This document shows, in pieces, positions 11,109 through 23,290 of a DNA stretch of 54,799 nucleotides. The DNA comes from Saccoglossus kowalevskii (taxonomy: Eukaryota > Hemichordata > Enteropneusta > Harrimaniidae). The stretch covers positions 1 through 54,799 of the forward strand of contig NW_003145401.1 in assembly GCF_000003605.2 (NCBI RefSeq), written 5' to 3'. How positions within the stretch are numbered: the stretch's first letter is position 1; every line of letters starts with the position of its first letter. Below the pieces are notes generated by a model. It made no database searches, was not told the DNA's origin, and worked only from the letters and a program-made list of their open reading frames with translations. The translations under genes and the position numbers were made by a program.

Positions 11109-12270
11109 TTAGGGATGTGCCTCTATTGTATTAGGGATGTGCCTCTATTGTATTAGGGATGTGCCTCTATTGTATTAGGGATGTGCCTCTATTGTATTGG
11201 GGATGTGCCTCTATTGTATTTGGGATGTGTCTCTATTGTATTGGGGATGTGCCTCTATTGTATTGGGGATGTGTCTCTATTGTATTGGGGAAGTGTCTCT
11301 ATTGTATTGGGGACGTGTCTCTATTGTATTGGGGACTTGTCTCTATTGTATTGGGGAAGTGTCTCTATTGTATTGGGGACGTGTCTCTATTGTATTGGGG
11401 ATGTGCCTCTATTGTATTGGGGATGTGCCTCTATTGTATTGGGGATGTGCCTCTATTGTATTGGGGGATGTGTCTCTATTGTATTGGGGATGTGTCTCTA
11501 TTGTATTGGGGATGTGCCTCTATTGTATTGGGGATGTGCCTCTATTGTATTGGGGATGTGCCTCTATTGTATTGGGGATGTGCCTCTATTGTATTGTGGA
11601 TGTGCCTCTATTTTATTGGGGATGTGCCTCTATTGCATTGGGGATGCGCCTCTATTGTAATGGGGATGCGCCTCTATTGTAATGGGGATGCGCCTCTATT
11701 GTATTGGGGATGTGCCTCTATTGTATTGGGGATGTGTCTCTATTGTATTTGGGATGTGTCTCTATTGTATTGGGGATGTGCCTCTATTGTATTGGGGATG
11801 TGTCTCTATTGTATTGGGGAAGTGTCTCTATTGTATTGGGGACGTGTCTCTATTGTATTGGGGACTTGTCTCTATTGTATTGGGGAAGTGTCTCTATTGT
11901 ATTGGGGACGTGTCTCTATTGTATTGGGGATGTGCCTCTATTGTATTGGGGATGTGCCTCTATTGTATTGGGGATGTGCCTCTATTGTATTGGGGATGTG
12001 CCTCTATTGTATTGGGGATGCGCCTCTATTGTATTGGGGATGCGCCTCTATTGTATTGGGGATGTGCCTCTATTGTATTGGGGATGTGCCTCTATTGTAT
12101 TGGGGATGTGCCTCTATTGTATTGGGGGATGTGTCTCTATTGTATTGGGGATGTGTCTCTATTGTATTGGGGATGTGCCTCTATTGTATTGGGGATGTGC
12201 CTCTATTGTATTGGGGATGTGCCTCTATTGTATTGTGGATGTGCCTCTATTGTATTGTGGATGTGCCTCT
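11109..12270. repeat. Two successive K blocks, subtype 2 (five-G units 11463 and 12124)
   Basis: Four TTAGGG units (11109-11180) precede TATTTGGG at 11217; a second TATTTGGG is at 11746, 529 bases later (24 monomers plus 1). Both copies carry AAG, ACG, ACTTG, AAG, ACG in order; ACTTG defines subtype 2. Their five-G units are 661 bases apart. The first copy closes with TTTTATT (11611), GCATT and TAATGG. Confidence 0.88.
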
Positions 12271-12930
12271 ATTGTATAGGGGATGCGCCTCTATTGTATT
12301 GGGGATGCGCCTCTATTGTATTGGGGATGTACCTTTATTGTATTGGGGATGTACCTTTATTGTATTGGGGATGCGCCTCTGTTGTATTGGGGATGCGCCT
12401 CTATTGTATTGGGGATGTGCCTCTATTGTATTGGGGATGTGCCTCTATTGTATTGGGGATGTGCCTCTATTGTATTGGGGATGTGCCTCTATTGTATTGG
12501 GGATGTGCCTCTATTGTATTGGGGATGTGTCTCTATTGTATTGGGGATGTGCCTCTATTGTATTGGGGATGTGCCTCTATTGTATTGGGGATGTGCCTCT
12601 ATTGTATTGGGGATGTGCCTCTATTGTATTGGGGATGTGCCTCTATTGTATTGGGGATGTGTCTCTATTGTATTGGGGATGTGTCTCTATTGTATTGGGG
12701 ATGTGCCTCTATTGTATTGGGGATGTGCCTCTATTGTATTGGGGATGTGCCTCTATTGTATTGGGGATGTGCCTCTATTGTATTGGGGATGTGCCTCTAT
12801 TGTATTGGGGATGCGCCTCTATTGTATTGGGGATGTGTCTCTATTGTATTGGGGATGTGTCTCTATTGTATTGGGGATGTGCCTCTATTGTATTGGGGAT
12901 GTGCCTCTATTGTATTGGGGATGCGCCTCT
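12271..12930. repeat. TATAGGGG-led U zone
   Basis: A TATAGGGG unit near 12275 is followed by two GTACCTTT units, CTGTTG and then mostly GTGCCTC monomers with scattered GTGTCTC. The stretch 12270-12825 matches 37044-37599 at a constant offset of 24774. The TATAGGGG signature occurs again only near 16018 and 37048. Confidence 0.86.
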
Positions 12931-13360
12931 ATTGTATTGGGGATGCGCCTCTATTGTATTGGGGATGCGCTTCTATTGTATTGGGGATGCGCCTCTATTG
13001 TATTGGGGATGCGCCTCTATTGTATTGGGGATGCGCCTCTATTGTATTGGGTATGCGCCTCTATTGTATTGGGTATGCGCCTCTATTGTATTGGGGATGC
13101 GCCTCTATTGTATTGGGGATGTGCCTCTATTGTATTGGGGATGCACCTCTATTGTATTGGGGATGCGCCTCTATTGTATTGGGGAAGCGCCTCTATTGTA
13201 TTGGGGATGCGCCTCTATTGTATTGGGGATGTGCCTCTATTGTATTGGGGATGCGCCTGTATTGTATTGGGGATGCGCCTCTATTGTATTGGGGATGCGC
13301 CTCTATTGTATTGGGGATGCGCCTCTATTGTATTGGGGATGTGGCTCTATTGTATTGGGG
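12931..13360. repeat. CpG-rich block with GGGTATG units
   Basis: GCGCC monomers with one GCGCTTC unit, two GGGTATG units (13044 onward), GCACC, GGGGAAGCG and CCTGTATTG. It corresponds to 5806-6170 without that copy's extra-C unit. Confidence 0.83.
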
Positions 13361-14280
13361 ATGCGCCTCTATTGTATTGGTGATGCGCCTCTATTGTATT
13401 GGCAATGTGCCTCTATTGTATTAGGGATGTGCCTCTATTGTATTAGGGATGCGCCTCTATTGTATTAGGGATGCGCCTCTATTGTATTAGGGATGCGCCT
13501 CTATTGTATTGGGGTTGTGCCTCTATTGTATTGGGGATGCGCCTCTATTGTATTGGGGATGCGCCTCTATTGTATTGGGGATGCGCCTCTATTGTATTGG
13601 GGATGTGCCTCTATTGTATTGGGGATGCGTCTCTATTGTATTAGGGATGTGCCTCTATTGTATTGGGGATGTGCCTCTATTGTATTGGGGATGCGCCTCT
13701 ATTGTATTGGGGATGTGCCTCTATTGTATTGGGGATGCGCCTCTATTGTATTGGGGATGTGCCTCTATTGTATTGGGGATGCGCCTCTATTGTATTAGGG
13801 ATGTGCCTCTATTGTATTGGCAATGTGCCTCTATTGTATTGGGGATGTGCCTCTATTGTATTGGGGATGTGCCTCTATTGTATTGGGGATGCACCTCTAT
13901 TGTATTGGGGATGCACCTCTATTGTATTGGGGATGCTCCTCTATTGTATTGGGGGAAGCGCCTCTATTGTATTGGGGATGCGCCTCTATTGTATTGGGGA
14001 TGTGCCTCTATTGTATTGGGGATGCGCCTCTATTGTATTGGGGGAAGCGCCTCTATTGTATTGGGGATGCGCCTCTATTGTATTGGGGATGCGCCTCTAT
14101 TGTATTGGGGATGCGCCTGTATTGTATTGGGGATGCGCCTCTATTGTATTGGGGATGCGCCTCTATTGTATTGGGGATGCGCCTCTATTGTATTGGGGAT
14201 GCGCCTCTATTGTATTGGGGATGCGCCTCTATTGTATTGGGGATGTGGCTCTATTGTTTTGGGGATGTGCCTCTATTGTA
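13361..14280. repeat. D block, copy 2 (GGGGGAAGCG at 13951 and 14040)
   Basis: Same marker order as copy 1 at a constant offset of 9822, with substitution differences only, from about 13363 to 14372. One difference is a TGTTTTGG unit near 14257. Both five-G units are 23 bases long and 89 bases apart, as in all paired copies. Confidence 0.9.
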
Positions 14281-15091
14281 TTGGGAATGCGTGTCTATTG
14301 TATTGGGGAAGTGCCTCTATTATATTGGGGATGCGCCTCTATTGTATTAGGGATGCGCCTCTATTGTATTAGGGATGTGCCTTTATTGTATTGGGGATGT
14401 GCCTCTATTGTATTGGGGATGCGCCTCTATTGTATTGGGAATGCGCCTCTATTGTATTGGGAATGTGTCTCTATTGTATTGGCGAAGTGCCTCTATTTAT
14501 ATTGGGGATGCGCTCTATTGTATTGTGATGAGCCTCTATTGTATTGGCAATGTGCCTCTATTGTATTGGTGATGCGCCTCTATTGTATTGGCAATGTGCC
14601 TCTATTGTATTGGTGATGCGCCTCTATTGTATTGGCAGAGTGCCTCTATTGTATTAGGGATGTGCCTCTATTGCATTGGGGACGTGTCTCTATTGTATTG
14701 GGGACGTGTCTCTATTGTATTGGGGATGTGTCTCTATTGTATTGGGGATGCGCCTCTATTGTATTGGCAATGTGCCTCTATTGTATTAGGGATGTGCCTC
14801 TATTGTATTAGGGATGTGCCTCTATTGTATTAGGGATGTGCCTTTATTGTATTAGGGATGTGCCTCTATTGTATTGGGGATGCGCCTCTATTGTATTGGG
14901 GATGTGCCTCTATTGTATTGGGGATGCGCCTCTATTGTATTGGGGATGCGCCTCTATTGTATTGGGGATGCGCCTCTATTGTATTAGGGATGTGCCTCTA
15001 TTGTATTGGGGATGCGCCTCTATTGTATTAGGGATGTGCCTCTATTGTATTAGGGATGTGCCTCTATTGTATTAGGGATGTGCCTCTATTG
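14281..15091. repeat. C block, copy 3 (GGCAGAGTG at 14634), with a damaged stretch
   Basis: Aligns to copy 1 around the diagnostic unit at an offset of 9711. Three adjacent units carry indels not seen in sister copies: 14481-14503 is 23 bases (extra T, and GGCGAAG), 14504-14524 is 21 bases (one C lost) and 14525-14545 is 21 bases (one G lost). Confidence 0.87.
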
Positions 15092-15312
15092 TATTTGGGA
15101 TGTGTCTCCATTGTATTGGGGATGTGCCTCTATTGTATTGGGGATGTGCCTCTATTGTATTGGGGATGTGTCTCTATTGTATTGGGGAAGTGTCTCTATT
15201 GTATTGGGGACGTGTCTCTATTGTATTGGGGACGTGTCTCTATTGTATTGGGGAAGTGTCTCTATTGTATTGGGGACGTGTCTCTATTGTATTGGGGATG
15301 TGCCTCTATTGT
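15092..15312. repeat. K block, subtype 1, truncated
   Basis: TATTTGGG with CTCCATTG, then AAG, ACG, ACG, AAG, ACG. It breaks off before any five-G unit. The last unit, 15294-15317, is 24 bases long through a doubled GT. Confidence 0.84.
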
Positions 15313-16012
15313 GTATTGGGGAAGTGCCTCTATTGTATTGGGGATGCGCCTCTATTGTATTGGTGATGCGCCTCTATTGTATTGGGGATGTGTCTCTATT
15401 GTATTGGGGATGCGCCTCTATTGTATTGGGGATGTGCCTCTATTGTATTGGGGATGCGCCTCTATTGTATTGGGGATGTGCCTCTATTGTATTGGGGATG
15501 TGCCTCTATTGTATTGGGGATGCGCCTCTATTGTATTGGGGATGTGCCTCTATTGTATTGGGGATGTGCCTCTATTGTATTGGGGATGCGCCTCTATTGT
15601 ATTAGGGATGTGCCTCTATTGTATTGGGGATGTGCCTCTATTGCATTGGGGATGTGCCTCTATTGCATTGGGGATGTGCCTCTATTGTATTGGGGATGTG
15701 CCTCTATTGTATTGGGGATGTGCCTCTATTGTATTGGGGATGTGCCTTTATTGCATTGGGGATGCGCCTCTATTGTATTGGGGATGCGCCTCTATTGTAT
15801 TGGGGATGTGCCTCTATTGTTTTGGGGATGTGTCTCTATTGTATTGGGGATGTGCCTCTATTGTATTGGCAATGTGCCTCTATTGTATTAGGGATGTGCC
15901 TCTATTGTATTGGGGATGTGCCTCTATTGTATTGGGGATGTGCCTCTATTGTATTGGGAATGCGCCTCTATTGTATTGGGAATGCGCCTCTATTGTATTA
16001 GGGATGTGCCTC
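15313..16012. repeat. Mixed GTGCC/GCGCC block with GCATT and TGTTTTGG units
   Basis: Starts with GGGGAAGTGCC and GGTGATG units, then alternating GTGCC and GCGCC monomers, several GCATT units, TGTTTTGG at 15819, GGCAATG and two GGGAATG units. The part 15571-15991 aligns with 1080-1500 at offset 14491. Confidence 0.82.
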
Positions 16013-16640
16013 TATTGTATAGGGGATGCGCCTCTATTGTATTGGGGATGCGCCTCTATTGTATTGGGGATGTACCTTTATTGTATTGGGGATGTACCTT
16101 TATTGTATTGGGGATGCGCCTCTGTTGTATTGGGGATGCGCCTCTATTGTATTGGGGATGTGCCTCTATTGTATTGGGGATGTGCCTCTATTGTATTGGG
16201 GATGTGCCTCTATTGTATTGGGGGATGTGCCTCTATTGTATTGGGGATGTGCCTCTATTGTATTGGGGATGTGCCTCTATTGTATTGTGGATGTGCCTCT
16301 ATTGTATTGTGGATGTGCCTCTATTTTATTGGGGATGTGCCTCTATTGCATTGGGGATGCGCCTCTATTGTAATGGGGATGCGCCTCTATTGTAATGGGG
16401 ATGCGCCTCTATTGTATTGGGGATGTGGCTCTATTGTATTGGGGATGTGCCTCTATTGTATTGGGGATGTGGCTCTATTGTATTGGGGATGCGCCTCTAT
16501 TGTATTGGTGATGCGCCTCTATTGTATTGGCAATGTGCCTCTATTGTATTAGGGATGTGCCTCTATTGTATTAGGGATGCGCCTCTATTGTATTAGGGAT
16601 GCGCCTCTATTGTATTAGGGATGCGCCTCTATTGTATTGG
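16013..16640. repeat. TATAGGGG leader, K tail and short E block
   Basis: TATAGGGG near 16018 and two GTACCTTT units match 37050-37180 (offset 21031). A five-G unit at 16220 is unusual in being followed by GTGCCTC rather than GTGTCTC. The K tail (TTTTATT at 16324, TAATGG twice) then runs straight into two GTGGCTC units and the GGTGATG, GGCAATG, TTAGGG series. Confidence 0.83.
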
Positions 16641-17300
16641 GGTTGTGCCTCTATTGTATTGGGGATGCGCCTCTATTGTATTGGGGATGCGCCTCTATTG
16701 CATTGGGGATGCGCCTCTATTGTAATGGGGATGCGCCTCTATTGTAATGGGGATGCGCCTCTATTGTATTGGGGATGTGCCTCTATTGTATTGGGGATGT
16801 GTCTCTATTGTATTTGGGATGTGTCTCTATTGTATTGGGGATGTGCCTCTATTGTATTGGGGATGTGTCTCTATTGTATTGGGGAAGTGTCTCTATTGTA
16901 TTGGGGACGTGTCTCTATTGTATTGGGGACTTGTCTCTATTGTATTGGGGAAGTGTCTCTATTGTATTGGGGACGTGTCTCTATTGTATTGGGGATGTGC
17001 CTCTATTGTATTGGGGATGTGCCTCTATTGTATTGGGGATGTGCCTCTATTGTATTGGGGATGTGCCTCTATTGTATTGGGGATGCGCCTCTATTGTATT
17101 GGGGATGCGCCTCTATTGTATTGGGGATGTGCCTCTATTGTATTGGGGATGTGCCTCTATTGTATTGGGGATGTGCCTCTATTGTATTGGGGGATGTGTC
17201 TCTATTGTATTGGGGATGTGCCTCTATTGTATTGGGGATGTGCCTCTATTGTATTGGGGATGTGCCTCTATTGTATTGTGGATGTGCCTCTATTTTATTG
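16641..17300. repeat. K block, subtype 2 (TTTGGG 16811, five-G unit 17189)
   Basis: Enters through GCATT and two TAATGG units. TATTTGGG (16811), AAG, ACG, ACTTG, AAG and ACG follow, with two GCGCC units in the middle and the five-G unit at 17189. It ends at TTTTATT 17293. The distance to the next five-G unit (18664) is 1475, which is 67 monomers plus 1. Confidence 0.87.
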
Positions 17301-18243
17301 GGGATGTGCCTCTTTGGTATTGGGGATGTGCCTCTATTGTATTGGGGATGTGCCTCTATTGTATTGGGGATGCGCCTCTATTGTATTGGCAATGTGCCTC
17401 TATTGTATTGGGGATGTGCCTCTATTGTATTGGGGATGTGCCTCTATTGTATTGGGGATGTGCCTCTATTGTATTGGGGATGCGCCTCTATTGTATTGGG
17501 GATGCGCCTCTATTGTATTGGGGATGCGCCTGTATTGTATTGGGGATGCACCTCTATTGTATTGGGGATGCACCTCTATTGTATTGGGGATGTACCTCTA
17601 TTGTATTAGGGATGTGCCTCTATTGTATTGGGGACGTGTCTCTATTGTAATGGGGACGTGCCTCTATTGTATTGGGGATGTGTCTCTATTGTATTGGGGA
17701 CGTGTCTCTATTGTATTGGGGACGTGTCTCTATTGTAATGGGGACGTGCCTCTATTGTATTGGGGATGTGTCTCTATTGTATTGGGGAAGTGTCTCTATT
17801 GTATTGGGGACGTGTCTCTATTGTATTGGGGATGTGCCTCTATTGTATTGGGGATGTGCCTCTATTGTATTGGGGATGTGCCTCTATTGCATTGGGGATG
17901 CGCCTCTATTGTATTGGGGATGCGCCTCTATTGTATTGGGGATGCGCCTCTATTGTATTGGGGATGTGCCTCTATTGTATTGGGGATGTGCCTCTATTGT
18001 ATTGGGGATGTACCTCTATTGTATTGGGGATGTGTCTCTATTGTATTGGGGATGTGTCTCTATTGTATTGGGGATGCGCCTCTATTGTATTGGGGATGTG
18101 TCTCCATTGTATTGGGGATGCGTCTCTATTGTATTGGGGATGTGCCTCTATTGTATTGGGGATGTGTCTCTATTGTATTGGGGATGTGCCTCTATTGCAT
18201 TGGGGATGCGCCTCTATTGTAATGGGGATGCGCCTCTATTGTA
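17301..18243. repeat. U fragment joined to ACG-rich units and a short V zone
   Basis: Opens with a unit changed at two sites (CTTTGGTATT, about 17311). It runs through GGCAATG and GCACC units like 9640-9900, then ACG/TAATGG units near 17633-17750, AAG, ACG, and GTGTCTC with CTCCATTG units. It closes with GCATT and two TAATGG units. Confidence 0.8.
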
Positions 18244-18882
18244 ATGGGGATGCGCCTCTATTGTATTGGGGATGTGCCTCTATTGTATTGGGGATGTGTC
18301 TCTATTGTATTTGGGATGTGTCTCTATTGTATTGGGGATGTGCCTCTATTGTATTGGGGATGTGTCTCTATTGTATTGGGGAAGTGTCTCTATTGTATTG
18401 GGGACGTGTCTCTATTGTATTGGGGACTTGTCTCTATTGTATTGGGGAAGTGTCTCTATTGTATTGGGGACGTGTCTCTATTGTATTGGGGATGTGCCTC
18501 TATTGTATTGGGGATGTGCCTCTATTGTATTGGGGATGTGCCTCTATTGTATTGGGGATGCGCCTCTATTGTATTGGGGATGCGCCTCTATTGTATTGGG
18601 GATGTGCCTCTATTGTATTGGGGATGTGCCTCTATTGTATTGGGGATGTGCCTCTATTGTATTGGGGGATGTGTCTCTATTGTATTGGGGATGTGTCTCT
18701 ATTGTATTGGGGATGTGCCTCTATTGTATTGGGGATGTGCCTCTATTGTATTGGGGATGTGCCTCTATTGTATTGTGGATGTGCCTCTATTGTATTGTGG
18801 ATGTGCCTCTATTTTATTGGGGATGTGCCTCTATTGCATTGGGGATGCGCCTCTATTGTAATGGGGATGCGCCTCTATTGTA
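18244..18882. repeat. 639-bp higher-order repeat, unit 1
   Basis: A complete K subtype 2 higher-order unit: 29 monomers, one of them the 23-base five-G unit (18664), giving 639 bases. It holds TATTTGGG (18308), AAG, ACG, ACTTG, AAG, ACG, GTGCC and GCGCC units, the five-G unit, two GTGG units, TTTTATT (18812), GCATT and TAATGG. It is followed directly by a second unit of the same length. Confidence 0.9.
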
Positions 18883-19521
18883 ATGGGGATGCGCCTCTAT
18901 TGTATTGGGGATGTGCCTCTATTGTATTGGGGATGTGTCTCTATTGTATTTGGGATGTGTCTCTATTGTATTGGGGATGTGCCTCTATTGTATTGGGGAT
19001 GTGTCTCTATTGTATTGGGGAAGTGTCTCTATTGTATTGGGGACGTGTCTCTATTGTATTGGGGACTTGTCTCTATTGTATTGGGGAAGTGTCTCTATTG
19101 TATTGGGGACGTGTCTCTATTGTATTGGGGATGTGCCTCTATTGTATTGGGGATGTGCCTCTATTGTATTGGGGATGTGCCTCTATTGTATTGGGGATGT
19201 GCCTCTATTGTATTGGGGATGCGCCTCTATTGTATTGGGGATGCGCCTCTATTGTATTGGGGATGTGCCTCTATTGTATTGGGGATGTGCCTCTATTGTA
19301 TTGGGGATGTGCCTCTATTGTATTGGGGGATGTGTCTCTATTGTATTGGGGATGTGCCTCTATTGTATTGGGGATGTGCCTCTATTGTATTGTGGATGTG
19401 CCTCTATTGTATTGTGGATGTGCCTCTATTTTATTGGGGATGTGCCTCTATTGCATTGGGGATGCGCCTCTATTGTAATGGGGATGCGCCTCTATTGTAA
19501 TGGGGATGCGCCTCTATTGTA
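18883..19521. repeat. 639-bp higher-order repeat, unit 2
   Basis: Immediate tandem copy of the preceding unit (TATTTGGG at 18947, exactly 639 after 18308). Relative to unit 1 it has one extra GTGCC monomer before the five-G unit (19325, 661 after 18664) and one fewer after it, so total length is conserved. It ends with TTTTATT (19429), GCATT and two TAATGG units. Confidence 0.9.
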
Positions 19522-20040
19522 TTGGGGATGTGGCTCTATTGTATTGGGGATGTGCCTCTATTGTATTGGGGATGTGCCTCTATTGTATTGGGGATGTGCC
19601 TCTATTGTATTGGGGATGCGCCTCTATTGTATTGGCAATGTGCCTCTATTGTATTGGCAATGTGCCTCTATTGTATTGGGGATGTGCCTCTATTGTATTG
19701 GGGATGTGCCTCTATTGTATTGGGGATGTGCCTCTATTGTATTGTGGATGTGCCTCTATTTTATTGGGGATGTGCATCTATTGTATTGGGGATGTGCCTC
19801 TATTGTATTGGGGATGTGTCTCTATTGTATTGGGGATGTGTCTCTATTGTATTGGGGATGTGCCTCTATTGTATTGGGGATGTGTCTCCATTGTATTGGG
19901 GATGCGCCTCTATTGTAATGGGGATGCGCCTCTATTGTAATGGGGATGCGCCTCTATTGTATTGGGGATGTGCCTCTATTGTATTGGGGATGTGTCTCTA
20001 TTGTATTTGGGATGTGTCTCTATTGTATTGGGGATGTGCC
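19522..20040. repeat. U fragment with doubled GGCAATG, then K start
   Basis: One GTGGCTC unit, GTGCCTC units, two adjacent GGCAATG units, GTGG and TTTTATT (19759). The window's last 200 bases repeat this order (GTGG at 19741 and 54765, offset 35024). GTGCATC, GTGTCTC, TAATGG and TATTTGGG (20004) follow. Confidence 0.83.
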
Positions 20041-22300
20041 TCTATTGTATTGGGGATGTGCCTCTATTGTATTGGGGATGCGTCTCTATTGTATTGGGGA
20101 TGCGTCTCTATTGTATTGGGGATGCGCCTCTATTGCATTGGGGTTGTGCCTCTATTGTATTGGGGATGTGCCTCTATTGTATTGGGGATGTGTCTCTATT
20201 GTATTGGGGATGTGTCTCTATTGTATTGGGGATGTGTCTCTATTGTATTGGGGATGTGCCTCTATTGTATTGGGGATGTGCATCTATTGTATTATGGATG
20301 TGCCTCTATTGTATTGGGGATGTGTCTCTATTGTATTGGGGATGTGTCTCTATTGTATTGGGGATGTGCCTCTATTGTATTGGGGATGTGTCTCCATTGT
20401 ATTGGGGATGCGTCTCCATTGTATTGGGGATGTGCCTCTATTGTATTGGGGATGTGCCTCTATTGTATTGGGGATGTGTCTCTATTGTATTGGGGATGTG
20501 TCTCTATTGTATTGGGGATGTGCCTCTATTGTATTGGGGATGTGCATCTATTGTATTGGGGATGTGCCTCTATTGTATTGGGGATGTGTCTCTATTGTAT
20601 TGGGGATGTGTCTCTATTGTATTGGGGATGTGCCTCTATTGTATTGGGGATGTGTCTCCATTGTATTGGGGATGCGTCTCTATTGTATTGGGGATGTGCC
20701 TCTATTGTATTGGGGATGTGTCTCTATTGTATTGGGGATGTGTCTCTATTGTATTGGGGATGTGCCTCTATTGTATTGGGGATGTGTCTCTATTGTATTG
20801 GGGATGTGTCTCTATTGTATTGGGGATGTGCCTCTATTGTATTGGGGATGTGTCTCTATTGTATTGGGGATGTGTCTCTATTGTATTGGGGATGTGCCTC
20901 TATTGTATTGGGGATGTGTCTCTATTGTATTGGGGATGTGTCTCTATTGTATTGGGGATGTGCCTCTATTGTATTGGGGATGTGTCTCTATTGTATTGGG
21001 GATGTGCCTCTATTGTATTGGGGATGTGCCTCTATTGTATTGGGGATGTGCCTCTATTGTATTGGGGATGTGCCTCTATTGTATTGGGGATGTGCCTCTA
21101 TTGTATTGGGGATGTGTCTCTATTGTATTGGGGATGTGCCTCTATTGTATTGGGGATGTGCCTCTATTGTATTGGGGATGTGCCTCTATTGTATTGGGGA
21201 TGTGTCTCTATTGTATTGGGGATGTGTCTCTATTGTATTGGGGATGTGTCTCTATTGTATTGGGGATGCGCCTCTATTGTATTGGGGATGTGTCTCTATT
21301 GTATTGGGGATGTGTCTCTATTGTATTGGGGATGTGTCTCTATTGTATTGGGGATGTGCCTCTATTGTATTGGGGATGTGCCTCTATTGTATTGGGGATG
21401 TGCCTCTATTGTATTGGGGATGTGCATCTATTGTATTGGGGATGTGCCTCTATTGTATTGGGGATGCGCCTCTATTGCATTGGGGTTGTGCCTCTATTGT
21501 ATTGGGGATGTGCCTCTATTGTATTGGGGATGTGCCTCTATTGTATTGGGGATGTGCCTCTATTGTATTGGGGATGTGCCTCTATTGTATTGGGGATGTG
21601 TCTCTATTGTATTGGGGATGTGTCTCTATTGTATTGGGGATGTGCCTCTATTGTATTGGGGATGTGCCTCTATTGTATTGGGGGATGTGTCTCTATTGTA
21701 TTGGGGATGTGTGTCTCTATTGTATTGGGGATGTGCCTCTATTGTATTGGGGATGTGTCTCCATTGTATTGGGGATGCGTCTCTATTGTATTGGGGATGT
21801 GCCTCTATTGTATTGGGGATGTGTCTCTATTGTATTGGGGATGTGTCTCTATTGTATTGGGGATGTGCCTCTATTGTATTGGGGATGTGTCTCTATTGTA
21901 TTGGGGATGTGTCTCTATTGTATTGGGGATGTGCCTCTATTGTATTGGGGATGTGTCTCTATTGTATTGGGGATGTGTCTCTATTGTATTGGGGATGTGT
22001 CTCTATTGTATTGGGGATGTGTCTCTATTGTATTGGGGATGTGTCTCTATTGTATTGGGGATGTGCCTCTATTGTATTGGGGATGTGTCTCTATTGTATT
22101 GGGGATGTGCCTCTATTGTATTGGGGATGTGCCTCTATTGTATTGGGGATGCGTCTCTATTGTATTGGGGATGTGCCTCTATTGTATTGGGGATGTGTCT
22201 CTATTGTATTGTGGATGTGTCTCTATTGTATTGGGGATGTGTCTCTATTGTATTGGGGATGCGCCTCTATTGTATTGGGGATGTGTCTCTATTGTATTGG
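20041..22300. repeat. V zone 2, the longest GTGTCTC-rich stretch
   Basis: About 2.2 kb of GTGTCTC and GTGCCTC monomers with almost no GCGCC. Markers are GTGCATC, CTCCATTG and GGGGTTGTG units. A doubly changed ATTATGG unit at 20291 recurs only at 25248. The part 20180-20604 aligns to 25137-25561 at offset 4957. A five-G unit (21680) sits just before a 24-base unit 21703-21726 with doubled GT. Confidence 0.88.
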
Positions 22301-22740
22301 GGATGCGCCTCTGTTGTATTGGGGATGCGCCTCTATTGTATTGGGGATGCGCCTCTATTGTATTGGGGATGCGCCTCTATTGTATTGGGGATGCGCCTCT
22401 ATTGTATTGGTGATGCACCTCTATTGTATTGGGGATGCGCCTCTATTGTATTGGGGATGCGCCTCTATTGTATTGGGGATGCGCCTCTATTGTATTAGGG
22501 ATGTGCCTCTATTGTATTGGGGATGCGCCTCTATTGTATTGGGGATGCGCCTCTATTGTATTGGGGATGCGCTTCTATTGTATTGGGGATGCGCCTCTAT
22601 TGTATTGGGGATGCGCCTCTATTGTATTGGGGATGCGCCTCTATTGTATTGGGGATGCGCCTCTATTGTATTGGGGATGCGCCTCTATTGTATTGGGGAT
22701 GTACCCTCTATTGTATTGGGGATGTACCTCTATTGTATTA
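22301..22740. repeat. CpG-rich S-type block
   Basis: An abrupt change from V-type monomers to GCGCC monomers. GGTGATGCACC near 22410, TTAGGG and GCGCTTC follow the S order also seen at 27560-28000 and 51420-51830. A 23-base unit 22695-22717 has an extra C. Confidence 0.84.
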
Positions 22741-23290
22741 GGGATGAGCCTCTATTGTACTGGGGATGCGCCTCTATTGTATTGGGGATGCGCCCTCTAT
22801 TGTATTGGCGATGTGCCTCTATTGTATTGGGGATGCGCCTCTCTTGTATTGGGGATGCGCCTCTATTGTATTGGGGATGTGCCTCTATTGTATTGGAGAT
22901 GTGCCTCTATTGTAATGGGGATGTGCCTCTATTGTATTGGGGATGTGCCTCTATTGTATTGTTGGATGTGCCTCTATTGTATTGGGGATGTGCCTTTATT
23001 GCATTGGGGATGCGCCTCTATTGCATTGGGGATGCGCCTCTATTGTATTGGGGATGCGCCTCTATTGTATTGGGGATGTGTCTCTATTGTATTGGGGATG
23101 TGCCTCTATTGTATTGGGGATGTGCCTCTATTGTATTGGCAATGTGCCTCTATTGTATTAGGGATGTGCCTCTATTGTATTGGGGATGTGCCTCTATTGT
23201 ATTGGGGATGCGCCTCTATTGTATTGGGGATGCGCCTCTATTGTATTGGGAATGCGCCTCTATTGTATTGGGAATGCGCCTCTATTGTAT
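22741..23290. repeat. F leader joined to a GCATT/GGCAATG block
   Basis: GATGAGCC-GTACTGG (22739-22760), a 23-base extra-C unit (22784-22806), GGCGATG, CTCTCTTG and a single GGAGATG unit begin an F block that breaks off. It continues with TAATGG, a 23-base GTTGGATG unit (22961-22983), GTGCCTTTATTGCATT, GGCAATG and GGGAATG units. Confidence 0.8.
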
